In this document: positions 34,079 through 42,150 of the stretch, piece by piece
Layout: every line of letters starts with the position of its first letter
How positions within the stretch are numbered: position 1 is the first letter of the stretch
Assembly: GCA_902776765.1 (NCBI GenBank)
Contig: CACYRP010000003.1
Location: 153,996-217,995, forward strand
Source: Fibrobacter succinogenes
GTDB taxonomy: Bacteria; Fibrobacterota; Fibrobacteria; Fibrobacterales; Fibrobacteraceae
Direction: 5' to 3'
DNA: 64,000 nt
Position numbers and translations under genes: made by a program
The notes under the pieces: generated by a model
Told to the model about the DNA's origin: nothing
Databases searched by the model: none
Seen by the model: the letters and a program-made list of their open reading frames with translations, nothing else

Positions 34079-34600
34079 CTATTCCCCGTTATCCTTTGTA
34101 AAATAGCGAGCCATCATCCTTGCTGGTGAAATAGTCTTGAGCGTATGCAGACTGATGTTTAAGAACGGGTATTCACGAACGCAATCGAATCCAACGCGCA
34201 GCGAAGCGCCGCTGACTAAAGCGAGGTACAAAAATTGCGGTTTGTAAGGTCCAATGTAGACACAGGCGAGAGGTTCAAACGCTTTTATTTGGGATTCTAG
34301 CTTTTCGAAAATAGATTCCCCGTAGCGGCAACCTTTATCGGTGTAGTAAGAGGCGTTTGCTTTTTTCTTTTGTAACAGAATCTCTAGATCGCCGTGGGCA
34401 ATGAATAGAATGGACTTGAAACTTTCTTTGGGAAGTTCGTCCAGAATGACCTTTGCAATTTTTTTGTCCTCGGGCATAAAGAACAGTGTTTTTTCGTGTT
34501 CTTGTAGCGACTTTGGAAACGAAAATGCCTTTGTGTTCTTGATTGGACCAGCCTTATACGCAAACCAGCGATACAGCAATGGTTTGCAAAGTAAGCGCAT
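34079..34600 (-). CDS. hypothetical protein, weakly glycosyltransferase-9-like
   Basis: A 173-residue protein if it starts at ATG 34600; a TTG at 34645 would add 15 residues. Segments ILFIAHGDLEILLQ, ACVYIGPYKPQFLYLALVSG and ASLRVGFDCVREYPFLN are like the part of heptosyltransferase-type (GT9) folds where the donor binds, but half of a normal GT9 length is missing. It is the first gene of the operon with the PHP protein. I do not claim an activity. Confidence 0.5.
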   Translation of the reverse strand: MRLLCKPLLYRWFAYKAGPIKNTKAFSFPKSLQEHEKTLFFMPEDKKIAKVILDELPKESFKSILFIAHGDLEILLQKKKANASYYTDKGCRYGESIFEKLESQIKAFEPLACVYIGPYKPQFLYLALVSGASLRVGFDCVREYPFLNISLHTLKTISPARMMARYFTKDNGE

Positions 34601-34691
34601 TGCATAATATTGTTTGTCGTCGGCGAAATACTGCGAAGAAAACAAAGGAACTCCTATTTTTTATTTCGATAAAAATATATAAATTTGCGCC

Positions 34692-35276
34692 ATGCCTAAG
34701 CAAAAGTTCTATGCTGTTAAAAGCGAAAATGAAAAGAAAATCGTGACCACGTGGACCGAATGTGAAAAACTGACCCACGGAGTTAAAGGTGTTTTGTTCA
34801 AATCCTTCGGTTCCCGCGAAGAAGCGCAAGCATGGCTCGACGGGATGGAAGCGCCCGCTCCTGATGGAATCCGCGTGTTTGTCGATGGATCGTTTTCTCC
34901 AGGATTTGGTCCTGCGGGCTGGGCTTTTGTTGTAACTGAAGACGATAAAGAACTTGCGCGAGGCTCAGGAATTACTGCATTTGATGCCGAAAGCCGCAAT
35001 ATCGATGGGGAAGTCATGGCTTCGTTCCAAGCGATGAGATGGCTAGATGCTCACGACATGAACGGCGTTATATGCCATGACTACGAAGGCATAGCGCGTT
35101 GGGCCAAGGGCGAATGGCAAGCCAAGAGCAACATCGCCCAAATGTACGTAAAAGCGGCCAAGCCGTACTTGCACCGCGTTCAGTTTGAAAAAGTGGCCGC
35201 CCATACAGGCGTCAAATGGAATGAACTTGTAGATAAACTAGCAAAAGAAGCCATCGCAAAAGCAAGGAAAAAATAG
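34692..35276 (+). CDS. rnhA: ribonuclease HI with N-terminal viroplasmin domain
   Basis: A 194-residue enzyme that cuts RNA in RNA-DNA hybrids. Residues 1-50 (KQKFYAVKSENEKKIVTTW...FKSFGSREEAQAWL) are a caulimovirus viroplasmin-like domain that binds hybrids, as in eukaryotic and some bacterial RNase H1. The catalytic domain follows: Asp in VFVDGSFSP, Glu in IDGEVMASFQAM, Asp in CHDYEGIARW and His/Asp in HTGVKWNELVDKLAKEA. It is divergent from the operon on its left. Its TAG stop is the first triplet of a repeat element. Confidence 0.9.
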   Translation: MPKQKFYAVKSENEKKIVTTWTECEKLTHGVKGVLFKSFGSREEAQAWLDGMEAPAPDGIRVFVDGSFSPGFGPAGWAFVVTEDDKELARGSGITAFDAESRNIDGEVMASFQAMRWLDAHDMNGVICHDYEGIARWAKGEWQAKSNIAQMYVKAAKPYLHRVQFEKVAAHTGVKWNELVDKLAKEAIAKARKK

Positions 35277-35383
35277 ACGAGAGACCGCTTCGCTGGTAGA
35301 CGAAAGACGAGAGATATGATTGCTATAGTTCTTATTTTCTTTCGTCTCTCGTCTATAGCCGCATTGCGGCGTTCTTTCGTCTA
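35274..35383. repeat. TAGACGAAAG-type inverted repeat element, copy 2, bounded by two stop codons
   Basis: The element fills the complete gap between rnhA and the convergent agmatine deiminase gene. It starts with rnhA's own TAG (TAGACGAGAGACCGC) and ends, on the other strand, with the deiminase TAG (TAGACGAAAGAACGC, then GCCGCAATGCGGC hairpin, then TATAGACGAGAGACGAAAG). ATAGACGAGAGAC at 35273-35284 area and GTCTCTCGTCTAT at 35345-35357 form a perfect inverted repeat. Confidence 0.82.
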
Positions 35384-36403
35384 ATCATTCTCGTGCTTGC
35401 TCATGCAGTGGAGGCTTCCGCCTTCTTCAATCACGGTGCGGCAATCAATGCCAATCACCTTGCGATCCGGATAAACGCTTTCGAAATACTTCTTAGCAAC
35501 TGCATCGTTCGGGCTCTTGTATTTCGGGAAGATGAGTCCGCCATTCACGTAGATGTAGTTCATGTACGATGCCGGAAGAATTTGTCCGTCATCGAGCACG
35601 CGCTGCGGCGGGAGCGGGAGGGTCTCGACCTTGGCGCTTTCGTAATGGCTCTTGAGCCAATTCTCGATGAACGCCTTGGCTTCGGTTAAAATCGGATAGT
35701 TGGGAGAACGCTTGTTGTCTGTGCTGCACATGACAACGCGGTCTTTTTCCACGAATCGTGCGACGTTATCGATGTGGCCGTCCGTGTGGTCGCCATGCAA
35801 ACCGTGCGGGAGCACTAGCAATTCCTTCAGGCCGAAGGCCTTGCAAAGAGCCTTGACGACTTTCTTCAAATCCTTTTCGTCATTGCGGTTCTTGCCGACG
35901 AGGCAATCTTCGGTTGTGATGCCGAAACCGTCGCCATTGACTTCGATGGCGCCACCTTCAAAAATAAACGGAACACTTTCGTTGAGCGGGAGGCCCTGCT
36001 TTTCAGCAATCTTCTGCGGAATGGCGTTGTCGAGGCCCCATGGCGGGAACTTGGCGCCCCAGGCGTTAAACTGCGTTTCAGTGACGACTTTCTTATCGCC
36101 CTTCTTCATAAAGAACGGACCGTAGTCGCGAATCCAGATGTCGTTCGTCTTGATGACGATAAAATTCACTGGGAACGGGCGATTAGCAAGAGCCGCCTTT
36201 TCTTCGTCGGTCAAGAAGTTCTTGGCGGGGAGCAACAAGTTCACCGGCTGGAATTCCGTGATGTTACGGATAAGTTCTACGTAGAACTTGCGGATATTGA
36301 TGCCGCGTTCACCATACCAGTTCGTCTTGTTGTGCGGGAATGCAAGCCATGTTGCGCTTTGCTTTTCCCATTCCGCCGGATAACGGATTGAATTTTTCGT
36401 CAT
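35381..36403 (-). CDS. aguA: agmatine deiminase
   Basis: A 340-residue guanidino-modifying enzyme that turns agmatine into N-carbamoylputrescine. Visible family motifs: WLAFPHNKTNWYGERG near the N-terminus, IWIRDYGPFF, EGGAIEVNGDG, HGDHTDGHIDN and the catalytic Cys in GGSLHCMS close to the C-terminus. ATG 36403 is chosen because AAGG lies just upstream and it begins the conserved region. aguB for the next step lies upstream on the same strand, separated by 230 bases of repeats. Confidence 0.92.
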   Translation of the reverse strand: MTKNSIRYPAEWEKQSATWLAFPHNKTNWYGERGINIRKFYVELIRNITEFQPVNLLLPAKNFLTDEEKAALANRPFPVNFIVIKTNDIWIRDYGPFFMKKGDKKVVTETQFNAWGAKFPPWGLDNAIPQKIAEKQGLPLNESVPFIFEGGAIEVNGDGFGITTEDCLVGKNRNDEKDLKKVVKALCKAFGLKELLVLPHGLHGDHTDGHIDNVARFVEKDRVVMCSTDNKRSPNYPILTEAKAFIENWLKSHYESAKVETLPLPPQRVLDDGQILPASYMNYIYVNGGLIFPKYKSPNDAVAKKYFESVYPDRKVIGIDCRTVIEEGGSLHCMSKHEND

Positions 36404-36461
36404 AAAAAACCTTTTTAATTGTCGTTCATCATTAATGTTTGACAATGTTTATTCGCTTGTC

Positions 36462-36500
36462 ATTCTGAGCGAAGCCGTTAGGCGAAGTCGAAGAATCCAG
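36462..36500. repeat. dispersed repeat, CATTCTGAGCGAAG type
   Basis: GTCATTCTGAGCGAAG...CGAAGTCGAAGAATCCAG is a copy of the palindromic repeat seen at 61617-61735 and, inside coding sequence, at the end of bioF (63041). A shortened second copy, CCTCGCTTTGCTCGGGATGACGAAGG, lies at 36607-36632 just before aguB's stop. Confidence 0.65.
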
Positions 36501-36531
36501 TCATTTTTTTTCACTTTATCAAGACTTTACT

Positions 36532-36604
36532 GGATGGGGCAAGCCCCAACTCTTTGGCTCGGTTATGCCCATGCAAGCATGGGCGCAACACTCGCCTTCT
36601 GAGT
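36532..36604. repeat. composite repeat with exchangeable hairpin, copy 1
   Basis: Layout: GGATGGGGC-AA-GCCCC, then AACTCTTTGGCTCGGTTAT, then hairpin GCCCATGCAAGCATGGGC, then GCAACACTCGCCTTCTGAGT. The second copy at 40088-40166 is inverted and has the same flanks but a different hairpin. About 230 bases between the two agu genes hold only repeats. Confidence 0.8.
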
Positions 36605-36635
36605 AGTCCTCGCTTTGCTCGGGATGACGAAGGTA

Positions 36636-37499
36636 CTAGTCAGCCCAGATTTTTAAAATGTCTTTGTACAAGTCCACGCGTCTGTCGCGGAAATGCGGCC
36701 ACCAGCGGCGATTTTCCTCGGTTTCGGCGAGGTCGAGTTCGACGTAGCTTGCTCCTAAGAATTCTGGATCGCATTTTTGCAAGATGTATCCGTCCGGTGC
36801 GGCGACAAAGCTTGTTCCCCAGAATGTGAGGTGGCCTTCGACGCCCGAGCGGTTAGCGGCAATCACGAACGTGCGGTTTGCAATGGCATGGCCACGCATC
36901 ACGGTCATCCAGCTATCTTGCTGACGCGGGTAAATTTCCTTCGGTTCAGAATCCATCCAACCAATGGCGGTCGGGTAGATGAGCACATCGGCACCCTTGA
37001 GGCTCATGATACGAGCGGCTTCGGGGAACCACTGGTCCCAGCAAATGAGCACGCCGAGCGTTCCTGCACTTGTCTTGATCGGTTCAAAGCCGGTGTCGCC
37101 CGGAATAAAGTAATACTTCTCGTAAAAGGCCGGATCATCGGGAATGTGGCTCTTGCGGTAAAGCCCAGCGATGCTTCCATCGCGTTCGAACACGAATGCC
37201 GAATTGTGGTAGATGCCGCGAGCGCGCTTTTCGAAGAACGGGAACACGACAACGGCGTTCAGTTCCTTGGCGATTGCCTGCCATTCACCGACAATCGGGT
37301 GATCCTTTTCGATAGCAAGGTCAAAAAAGTCCGCATTTTCCTCGAACGGGAAGTACGGAGTGTGGAAAAGCTCCGGAAGAACCAAAAGATCGATATCTTT
37401 ACCCTTGAGCTTGAGAGCTTCGTCCTTGTACCACTTGTTGTTGGAATCGAAATCCCCAGTCCATTTACCTTGCAACGTATATACTTTTATCTTTTTCAT
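36636..37499 (-). CDS. aguB: N-carbamoylputrescine amidase
   Basis: A 287-residue nitrilase-superfamily amidase that yields putrescine from N-carbamoylputrescine, with CO2 and ammonia. The Glu-Lys-Cys triad is visible: Glu in LLVLPELFHTPYF, Lys in GLYRKSHIPDDP and Cys in GVLICWDQWFPEAAR. Family-typical YPTAIGW and RGHAIANR follow. With the deiminase downstream on the same strand it forms the agmatine route to putrescine. Confidence 0.92.
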   Translation of the reverse strand: MKKIKVYTLQGKWTGDFDSNNKWYKDEALKLKGKDIDLLVLPELFHTPYFPFEENADFFDLAIEKDHPIVGEWQAIAKELNAVVVFPFFEKRARGIYHNSAFVFERDGSIAGLYRKSHIPDDPAFYEKYYFIPGDTGFEPIKTSAGTLGVLICWDQWFPEAARIMSLKGADVLIYPTAIGWMDSEPKEIYPRQQDSWMTVMRGHAIANRTFVIAANRSGVEGHLTFWGTSFVAAPDGYILQKCDPEFLGASYVELDLAETEENRRWWPHFRDRRVDLYKDILKIWAD

Positions 37500-37657
37500 G
37501 CCTGTAAATCTAGAAAATTCAAATCATAACTTCAATTTTTTGTAAGAACATTGTTTTGTTTGCGTAAAATCACGCTGATGATACGCTCGCGCGTTGTAAG
37601 TTTTCTATATTAACCCTTGATTTTTAAAACCCTTGAATTTTTATAAAAGGATAAATA

Positions 37658-38665
37658 ATGTCTCTTAAACTTATTTCTCGTGGTGCTGCAGCCGTGCTCC
37701 TTACTGCCGGCATTGCTTCTGCTCAATTGATGAATTCGAAGAGCCTCGACGTTATTCGCGTCGAAAAGACTGGTATTTCTGGTGGTAAAATCGATAGCCT
37801 TGCAACCATGCTCGGCCAACAGCAGGCTCCGGGTCAGAAGTTGTCCGACGAAATGATGACTCAACTTCGCTATGCAGTTGTCGACAATCTCGTGGGTCAA
37901 GAACTCATCAAGCTCGAAGCTAAGAAAATGGGTATCAAGGTCTCTGCCGCTAGAGTTGACAGCTTGACCAACCTTTTCAAGAAGCAGTTCCCGAGCGAAG
38001 ACGCTTTCCAGAAAGAACTCAAGAAGTCTAACACGACGATGAAGCAGTTCAAGGAAAAGATTGAAGACCAGCTCAAGAGTGAAGAAATCCTCGTGAAGAA
38101 GGTTCCGTATCCGAAGGACCCGACCGAAAAGGATCTCGAAGCATTCTGGCAACTTAACAAGTCTAAGGTCGCCATCAACGATACCATTAGCGGTGCTCGC
38201 ATTTTCATTTCTACCAAGGGCAAGAACGCTCAGGAAATCAGCGACGCCAAGGACATGTTGAAGGGTCTTGCGGCTCAGGTTCGCTCCAAGAAGGCAACTT
38301 TTGCTCAGCTCGCTGCCATCTATAGCGATGACAAGGAAGCTAAGAAGACTGGCGGTATCATGAACAAGTTCCTCCCTAAGTCCAAAAGCGCAGCTTTTGC
38401 CAAGGCTGTAGGCAAGATTAAGGTCGGTGAAATCTCTGAAGTTATTACCGAAAATGACGGCGTTTCTATCTTCATGCTTACCGAAAAGAACGACGGCAAG
38501 TTTGAAAGCTACAGACACCAGATTGACTACATCCTTCGTGTGCAGGCCGAACAGGATCGCCAGGCAAAGCTCAAGGCTTACCTCGATGATCTTGGCAAGA
38601 CTTACAAGGTGCAGTACCTCGACAAGAAGTACGAACCGCCTCACGCAATCGGAGCTTCTAAATAA
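37658..38665 (+). CDS. periplasmic SurA/PrsA-like peptidyl-prolyl isomerase
   Basis: A 335-residue exported folding catalyst. Signal peptide ends IASAQ. The N-terminal helical chaperone part (~45-170, with Gln/Lys/Glu-rich helices) is followed by a parvulin domain (~185-290: GARIFISTKG, FAQLAAIYSDD, KTGGIMNKFLP, VGEISEVITENDGVSIFML). It should help outer-membrane proteins to fold. AAAAGGATAAATA precedes the ATG. A long repeat element begins just after its TAA. Confidence 0.83.
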   Translation: MSLKLISRGAAAVLLTAGIASAQLMNSKSLDVIRVEKTGISGGKIDSLATMLGQQQAPGQKLSDEMMTQLRYAVVDNLVGQELIKLEAKKMGIKVSAARVDSLTNLFKKQFPSEDAFQKELKKSNTTMKQFKEKIEDQLKSEEILVKKVPYPKDPTEKDLEAFWQLNKSKVAINDTISGARIFISTKGKNAQEISDAKDMLKGLAAQVRSKKATFAQLAAIYSDDKEAKKTGGIMNKFLPKSKSAAFAKAVGKIKVGEISEVITENDGVSIFMLTEKNDGKFESYRHQIDYILRVQAEQDRQAKLKAYLDDLGKTYKVQYLDKKYEPPHAIGASK

Positions 38666-38668
38666 CTA

Positions 38669-38804
38669 TTAGGTTGTAGGTTTTAGGGATTAGGTTTTAG
38701 GATTATAATCGCGGCTTTGCCGCATGGTTATGGATGTGCTTGCGCATGATTTCTTACCTAAAACCTGTTACCTAAGACCTAAAGGGCACCATAGGTGACC
38801 GACC
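38669..38804. repeat. TTAGGTT-type inverted repeat element with inner hairpins
   Basis: Just after the PPIase TAA, direct units TTAGGTTGTAGGTTTTAGG and GATTAGGTTTTAGG (38669-38702) are matched by the reverse complement TTACCTAAAACCTGTTACC at 38753-38771. Between them lie GCGGCTTTGCCGC and TGTGCTTGCGCATG hairpins. The right end, AAAGGGCACCATAGGTGACC (38781-38800), is a version of the insert at the start of bioD. Confidence 0.75.
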
Positions 38805-38873
38805 TTAAGGGATGCTGAACGGCATCCTCTTTTGTTCTGGAAGATGAAAAAAATTTGAAAAATGGAGATGTAA

Positions 38874-39981
38874 ATGGCATTCAATACAACTCACACTGGG
38901 CTTATCGAATTGCGCACGCGCATTGATAAACTCTGGGGGTATCTTTGACTTAGAAGCAAAGACCGAAGAACTCTACGTCCTTGAAAAGGATTCCAGCGAC
39001 CCGAACCTGTGGAACGATCAGGATAAGGCGCAATCGATGATGAAAAAGATAGGGAACCTCAAGGGGCTTATTGAGTCCTGGAAAGAAGTTTCCCAGACAT
39101 GCGATGACCTTGCTGAACTCTACGAAATGAGCAAGGACGAAGAATCGGCGGACCTTACGGCAACGCTTGAATCCGACATTGCGGAGCTTAGAGCCCGCGT
39201 TGAAAAAATGGAATTCAAGAAGATGCTGAATGGGCCGGACGATGCTTGTGCATGCCTGATGTCTATCCATCCGGGTGCGGGCGGCACGGAATCTCAGGAC
39301 TGGGCGCTCATGCTTTTCCGCATGTACACGCACTTCTTCGAACGTGAAAACATGGATTTTAAGGTCGTGGATTTCCAGGAAGCGGAAGATGCCGGCCTCA
39401 AGAGCGCAACGATTGAAGTCACTTGCGAAAATGCTTATGGCTTGCTCCGTTCAGAAATCGGTGTTCATCGCCTAGTGCGAATCAGCCCGTTCGATGCGAA
39501 TGCCCGCCGCCATACGAGCTTTACTGCTGTGTATTTGTACCCAGAACATGAAGATATCGAATTCGATTTGGACATGTCCGAAGTGCGCGTGGATACTTAC
39601 CGCAGTAGCGGTGCCGGTGGCCAGTACATCAACAAGACCGATTCCGCCGTGCGTATGACCCACTTGCCGACAGGCATTATGGCGAGCTGCCAGACAGAAC
39701 GTTCGCAGATCCAGAACCGCGAAACTTGCTATAAAATGCTCAAGACCATGGTCGCTGAACATTACCGCTTGGAAGAAGAAGCCAAGCGCGATGCTCGCAT
39801 GGCCGAGAAGAAGAAGGTCGAATGGGGTAGCCAGATTCGTAGCTACGTGTTGCAGCCGTACCAGATGGTAAAGGACTTGCGCACTGGCGTGGAAACTTCG
39901 GATACTGCCGGCGTGCTCGACGGCAAAATCAAGCCGTTCATCGACGCCTATCTCTTAAGCACTAGCGAAGGGAACAAATAG
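38874..39981 (+). CDS. prfB: peptide chain release factor 2, made by programmed +1 frameshift
   Basis: RF2 frees proteins at UGA and UAA stops. The first frame starts at ATG 38874 and runs 24 codons to CTT-TGA (38943-38948); a +1 shift on CTT continues in the second frame as DLEAKTEEL to 39981, giving 368 residues. The RF2 codon-recognition motif SPF (RISPFDANARR) and the catalytic GGQ (GAGGQYINKTDS) are present, and sizes match the family. The stop TAG at 39979 is the first triplet of a repeat element. The first frame is separated from the PPIase by the repeat at 38669. Confidence 0.95.
38935..38949 (+). promoter_or_regulatory. prfB autoregulatory frameshift site
   Basis: GGGGGTATCTTTGAC is identical in layout to the E. 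coli RF2 site: an internal Shine-Dalgarno-like GGGGG, three bases, CTT, then in-frame TGA followed by C. Low RF2 makes TGA slow to read and favours the shift. Confidence 0.93.
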
Positions 39982-40026
39982 ACGAAAGAACGCTCGCAAG
40001 GCTTGCTATAGACGAAAGACGAGAGA
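39979..40026. repeat. TAGACGAAAG-type element, copy 3
   Basis: Starts with the prfB stop codon: TAGACGAAAGAACGC, then the variable TCGCAAGGCTTGC (GCAAG-G-CTTGC hairpin), then TATAGACGAAAGACGAGAGA. Same layout as the copies at 20957 and 35383 (minus strand), with different variable parts. No right-hand inverted arm is seen here. Confidence 0.8.
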
Positions 40027-40087
40027 ATGTCCAATGTTTTTTGACATAATCGAAGTTGGCGTTTGGGACTTGAGCAAAGCGAAGACA

Positions 40088-40166
40088 ACTCAGAAGGCGA
40101 GTGTTGCAAAAAAGAGCGTGCTCTTTTTTATAACCGAGCCAAAGAGTTGGGGCTTTAGCCCCATCC
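40088..40166. repeat. composite repeat with exchangeable hairpin, copy 2 (inverted)
   Basis: On the minus strand: GGATGGGGC-TAAA-GCCCC, AACTCTTTGGCTCGGTTAT, hairpin AAAAAAGAGC/GCTCTTTTTT, then GCAACACTCGCCTTCTGAGT. The flanks are identical to copy 1 at 36532-36604; the hairpin between them and the loop of the first stem differ. Confidence 0.8.
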
Positions 40167-40180
40167 TTTAAAGTTAAAAG

Positions 40181-40204
40181 TGGCGGGCTTTGTCCGCCAT
40201 TTTT
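40181..40204. terminator. hairpin with T-run, bidirectional
   Basis: TGGCGG (40181-40186) and CCGCCA (40194-40199) with GCTTTGT between, T-run at 40200-40204 on the plus strand and AAAG... on the other side giving a T-run on the minus strand. It can stop transcripts from both sides of this convergent gap. Confidence 0.7.
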
Positions 40205-40207
40205 CTT

Positions 40208-40378
40208 TTACTTTAAGTTGTACTTTTCCTTGACGGCGATGCGCTCTTCTTCGGAGAGGCTCTTGATGTAGCTTTTCCAGCCTGGGCAAAAGTTTATATG
40301 GAATCGCCAAATGCGTCCTATTAGCGACTTGGGTTTTTTGTCGTATTGTGCGCGGAGTTTGCAATTTGCACAAGCCAT
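40208..40378 (-). CDS. conserved small Cys-containing protein (MACANCKL type)
   Basis: A 56-residue frame: MACANCKLRAQY, PKSLIGRIWRFHINFCPGW and KSYIKSLSEEERIAVKEKYN. Two Cys (CANC) at the N-terminus and one in CPGW could bind a metal or cluster. I recall very similar short proteins of unknown function in Bacteroidetes and other bacteria, which argues that it is real; a different frame that covers it (40155-40421) has no such features. It has no known role. Confidence 0.68.
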   Translation of the reverse strand: MACANCKLRAQYDKKPKSLIGRIWRFHINFCPGWKSYIKSLSEEERIAVKEKYNLK

Positions 40379-40423
40379 TTTTTGACACCTTTTGTTGATT
40401 GTGATTCTTCTTAATATACAATA

Positions 40424-40462
40424 AAAATACTCCCAGCGAAAGCCAGGAGTATTTTATTTTTT
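40424..40462. terminator. terminator downstream of pfp
   Basis: AATACTCC (40426-40433) and GGAGTATT (40446-40453) form an eight-base stem with T-rich tracts on both strands. On the minus strand it terminates the PPi-PFK gene, 25 bases beyond its stop. Confidence 0.78.
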
Positions 40463-40485
40463 TTAATGCTGTTTTGAAGTAAAAA

Positions 40486-42150
40486 TTACTTCATAGCACC
40501 ACGTTCGAGCTTGATCGTGAAGTTTGTGATATCGCAAACTTCGCTCGGACCCCAGTACTGGATCGGACCCGGATAGGTGTAGGATTCAGTCTTAGCCCAT
40601 TCGTCGCGGCGAGCGGCGAAGTACTTGAACGGAGCGCTCATCGGGCCATCGAGTTCAACGAGAGCCTTGCGGATAACCGGCTTGTCGGCACCGTGACGGC
40701 GTTCGATGTTCATCATCATGGTAATCGGAAGGCCGCCAGCGACCCAGTTTTCGATACCCTTGGTGACGTTGCGAACAGAGCTCATGTAGCCGTTCATGTT
40801 ATTGAGAGCGAGAACGGATGCTGCAAAGCCGAGGCTGTAGCAGTAGTCAGCGTCGAAGTTGGACGGAGCTGCGCAACGGCCTTCGTAACCGAAGAAGTGG
40901 TTGAGAGCAGAGAACTTGCCCTTGAAGTCACCACGGTTCTTGAGTTCCTTCTTGACCATTTCGATGATGAGCTTTTCAGTTTCGATGAGGGAAACCTGAA
41001 CGTTGCCATGGCTGTCGCGTTCGAGCATGAGCTGGGCCTGGATGCCAGCCGGGAGGCTCTTCAAGACTTCAGCGGATTCAGCGCTGACCCATGCGCAGAG
41101 CTTTTCGACCTTAGCAGCCGTGTCGAGACCTTCGACTTCAGCTTCGTGGTGGGCGAGGGCTTCAGAAAGTTCAGAGATAAGAACGCCAACGTCCGGGATG
41201 AATTCGAGGAGGCCTTCCGGAATGAGGGCGACACCGAAGTTCTTGCCCTGAGCTGCACGAGCATAGACAACGTCAGCAACCTGGTTGATCACGTCCTTGA
41301 GCTTCATCTGCTTTGCCTTGACTTCTTCAGAGATAAGGCAGATGTTCGGGTGGGTCTGGAGAGCGGCTTCGAGAGCGATGTGAGAAGCGGAACGGCCCAT
41401 GAGCTTGATGAAGTGCCAGTACTTCTGAGCGGAGTTAGCATCGCGCATGATGTTGCCGATGAGTTCAGAGTAGGTCTTCACAGCGGTGTCGAAACCGAAG
41501 GAGGTTTCGATGAATTCGTTCTTGAGGTCACCGTCGATGGTCTTTGGGCAACCGCAAACGCAGGTCTTGACGCCCTTGGACTGGAAGTATTCACCGAGAA
41601 CAGCAGCGTTCGTGTTGGAGTCGTCACCACCGATGATAACGATAGCGTCGAGGTCGAGCTTGTTAGCAACTGCGATGCACTTGTTGAACTGTTCTTCCGT
41701 TTCGAGCTTGGTACGGCCAGACTGGATCATGTCGAAGCCACCGGCATTGCGGTAGGCGTCCATCTTGGCGTCGTCAATTTCAATGTACTTGCCGTTTTCG
41801 AGACCGCTCGGGCCACCGAGGAAACCGAAAAGGACGGAATCCTTGGAAACGGACTTGATGCCGTCGTAGATACCGGCGATAACGTTATGTCCACCCGGAG
41901 CCTGGCCACCAGAGAGAACCACGCCCATGCGGAGAGCCTTGCCAGCCTTGGCTTCGGCTGCTTCGAACTGGACAACCGGAAGACCGTAGGTGTTCGGGAA
42001 GAGTTCCTTGATCTTGGCCTGGTCGCTAACGGATTCGGTAGCTGCACCCTTGTTAATCTTCACGCTGAGGGCGCCATTCTTGAGAGACACCGGGAGCTTC
42101 GGCTGATAGGCCTGACGGGCCTTGGTCAGTACAGAGAGATTTTCGGACAT
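40486..42150 (-). CDS. pfp: diphosphate--fructose-6-phosphate 1-phosphotransferase (PPi-PFK)
   Basis: A 554-residue long-type phosphofructokinase that uses pyrophosphate in place of ATP, so it can run both in glycolysis and gluconeogenesis. Motifs seen: VLSGGQAPGGHN (phosphate loop), IIGGDDSNTNAA, where the Asp of GGDD and the Lys in CGCPKTIDGDL mark PPi use, and MGRSASHIALEAA. Length and order fit the plant/Spirochaete-like long group. AAGGAATAAAC precedes the ATG. The strong, regular codon use suggests high expression. Confidence 0.93.
   Translation of the reverse strand: MSENLSVLTKARQAYQPKLPVSLKNGALSVKINKGAATESVSDQAKIKELFPNTYGLPVVQFEAAEAKAGKALRMGVVLSGGQAPGGHNVIAGIYDGIKSVSKDSVLFGFLGGPSGLENGKYIEIDDAKMDAYRNAGGFDMIQSGRTKLETEEQFNKCIAVANKLDLDAIVIIGGDDSNTNAAVLGEYFQSKGVKTCVCGCPKTIDGDLKNEFIETSFGFDTAVKTYSELIGNIMRDANSAQKYWHFIKLMGRSASHIALEAALQTHPNICLISEEVKAKQMKLKDVINQVADVVYARAAQGKNFGVALIPEGLLEFIPDVGVLISELSEALAHHEAEVEGLDTAAKVEKLCAWVSAESAEVLKSLPAGIQAQLMLERDSHGNVQVSLIETEKLIIEMVKKELKNRGDFKGKFSALNHFFGYEGRCAAPSNFDADYCYSLGFAASVLALNNMNGYMSSVRNVTKGIENWVAGGLPITMMMNIERRHGADKPVIRKALVELDGPMSAPFKYFAARRDEWAKTESYTYPGPIQYWGPSEVCDITNFTIKLERGAMK

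Noticed and set aside
40155..40421. 88-residue minus-strand frame, rich in Arg/Lys/Gln
   Set aside because: It is a shifted frame of the conserved 56-residue gene at 40208-40378 and runs into the composite repeat.
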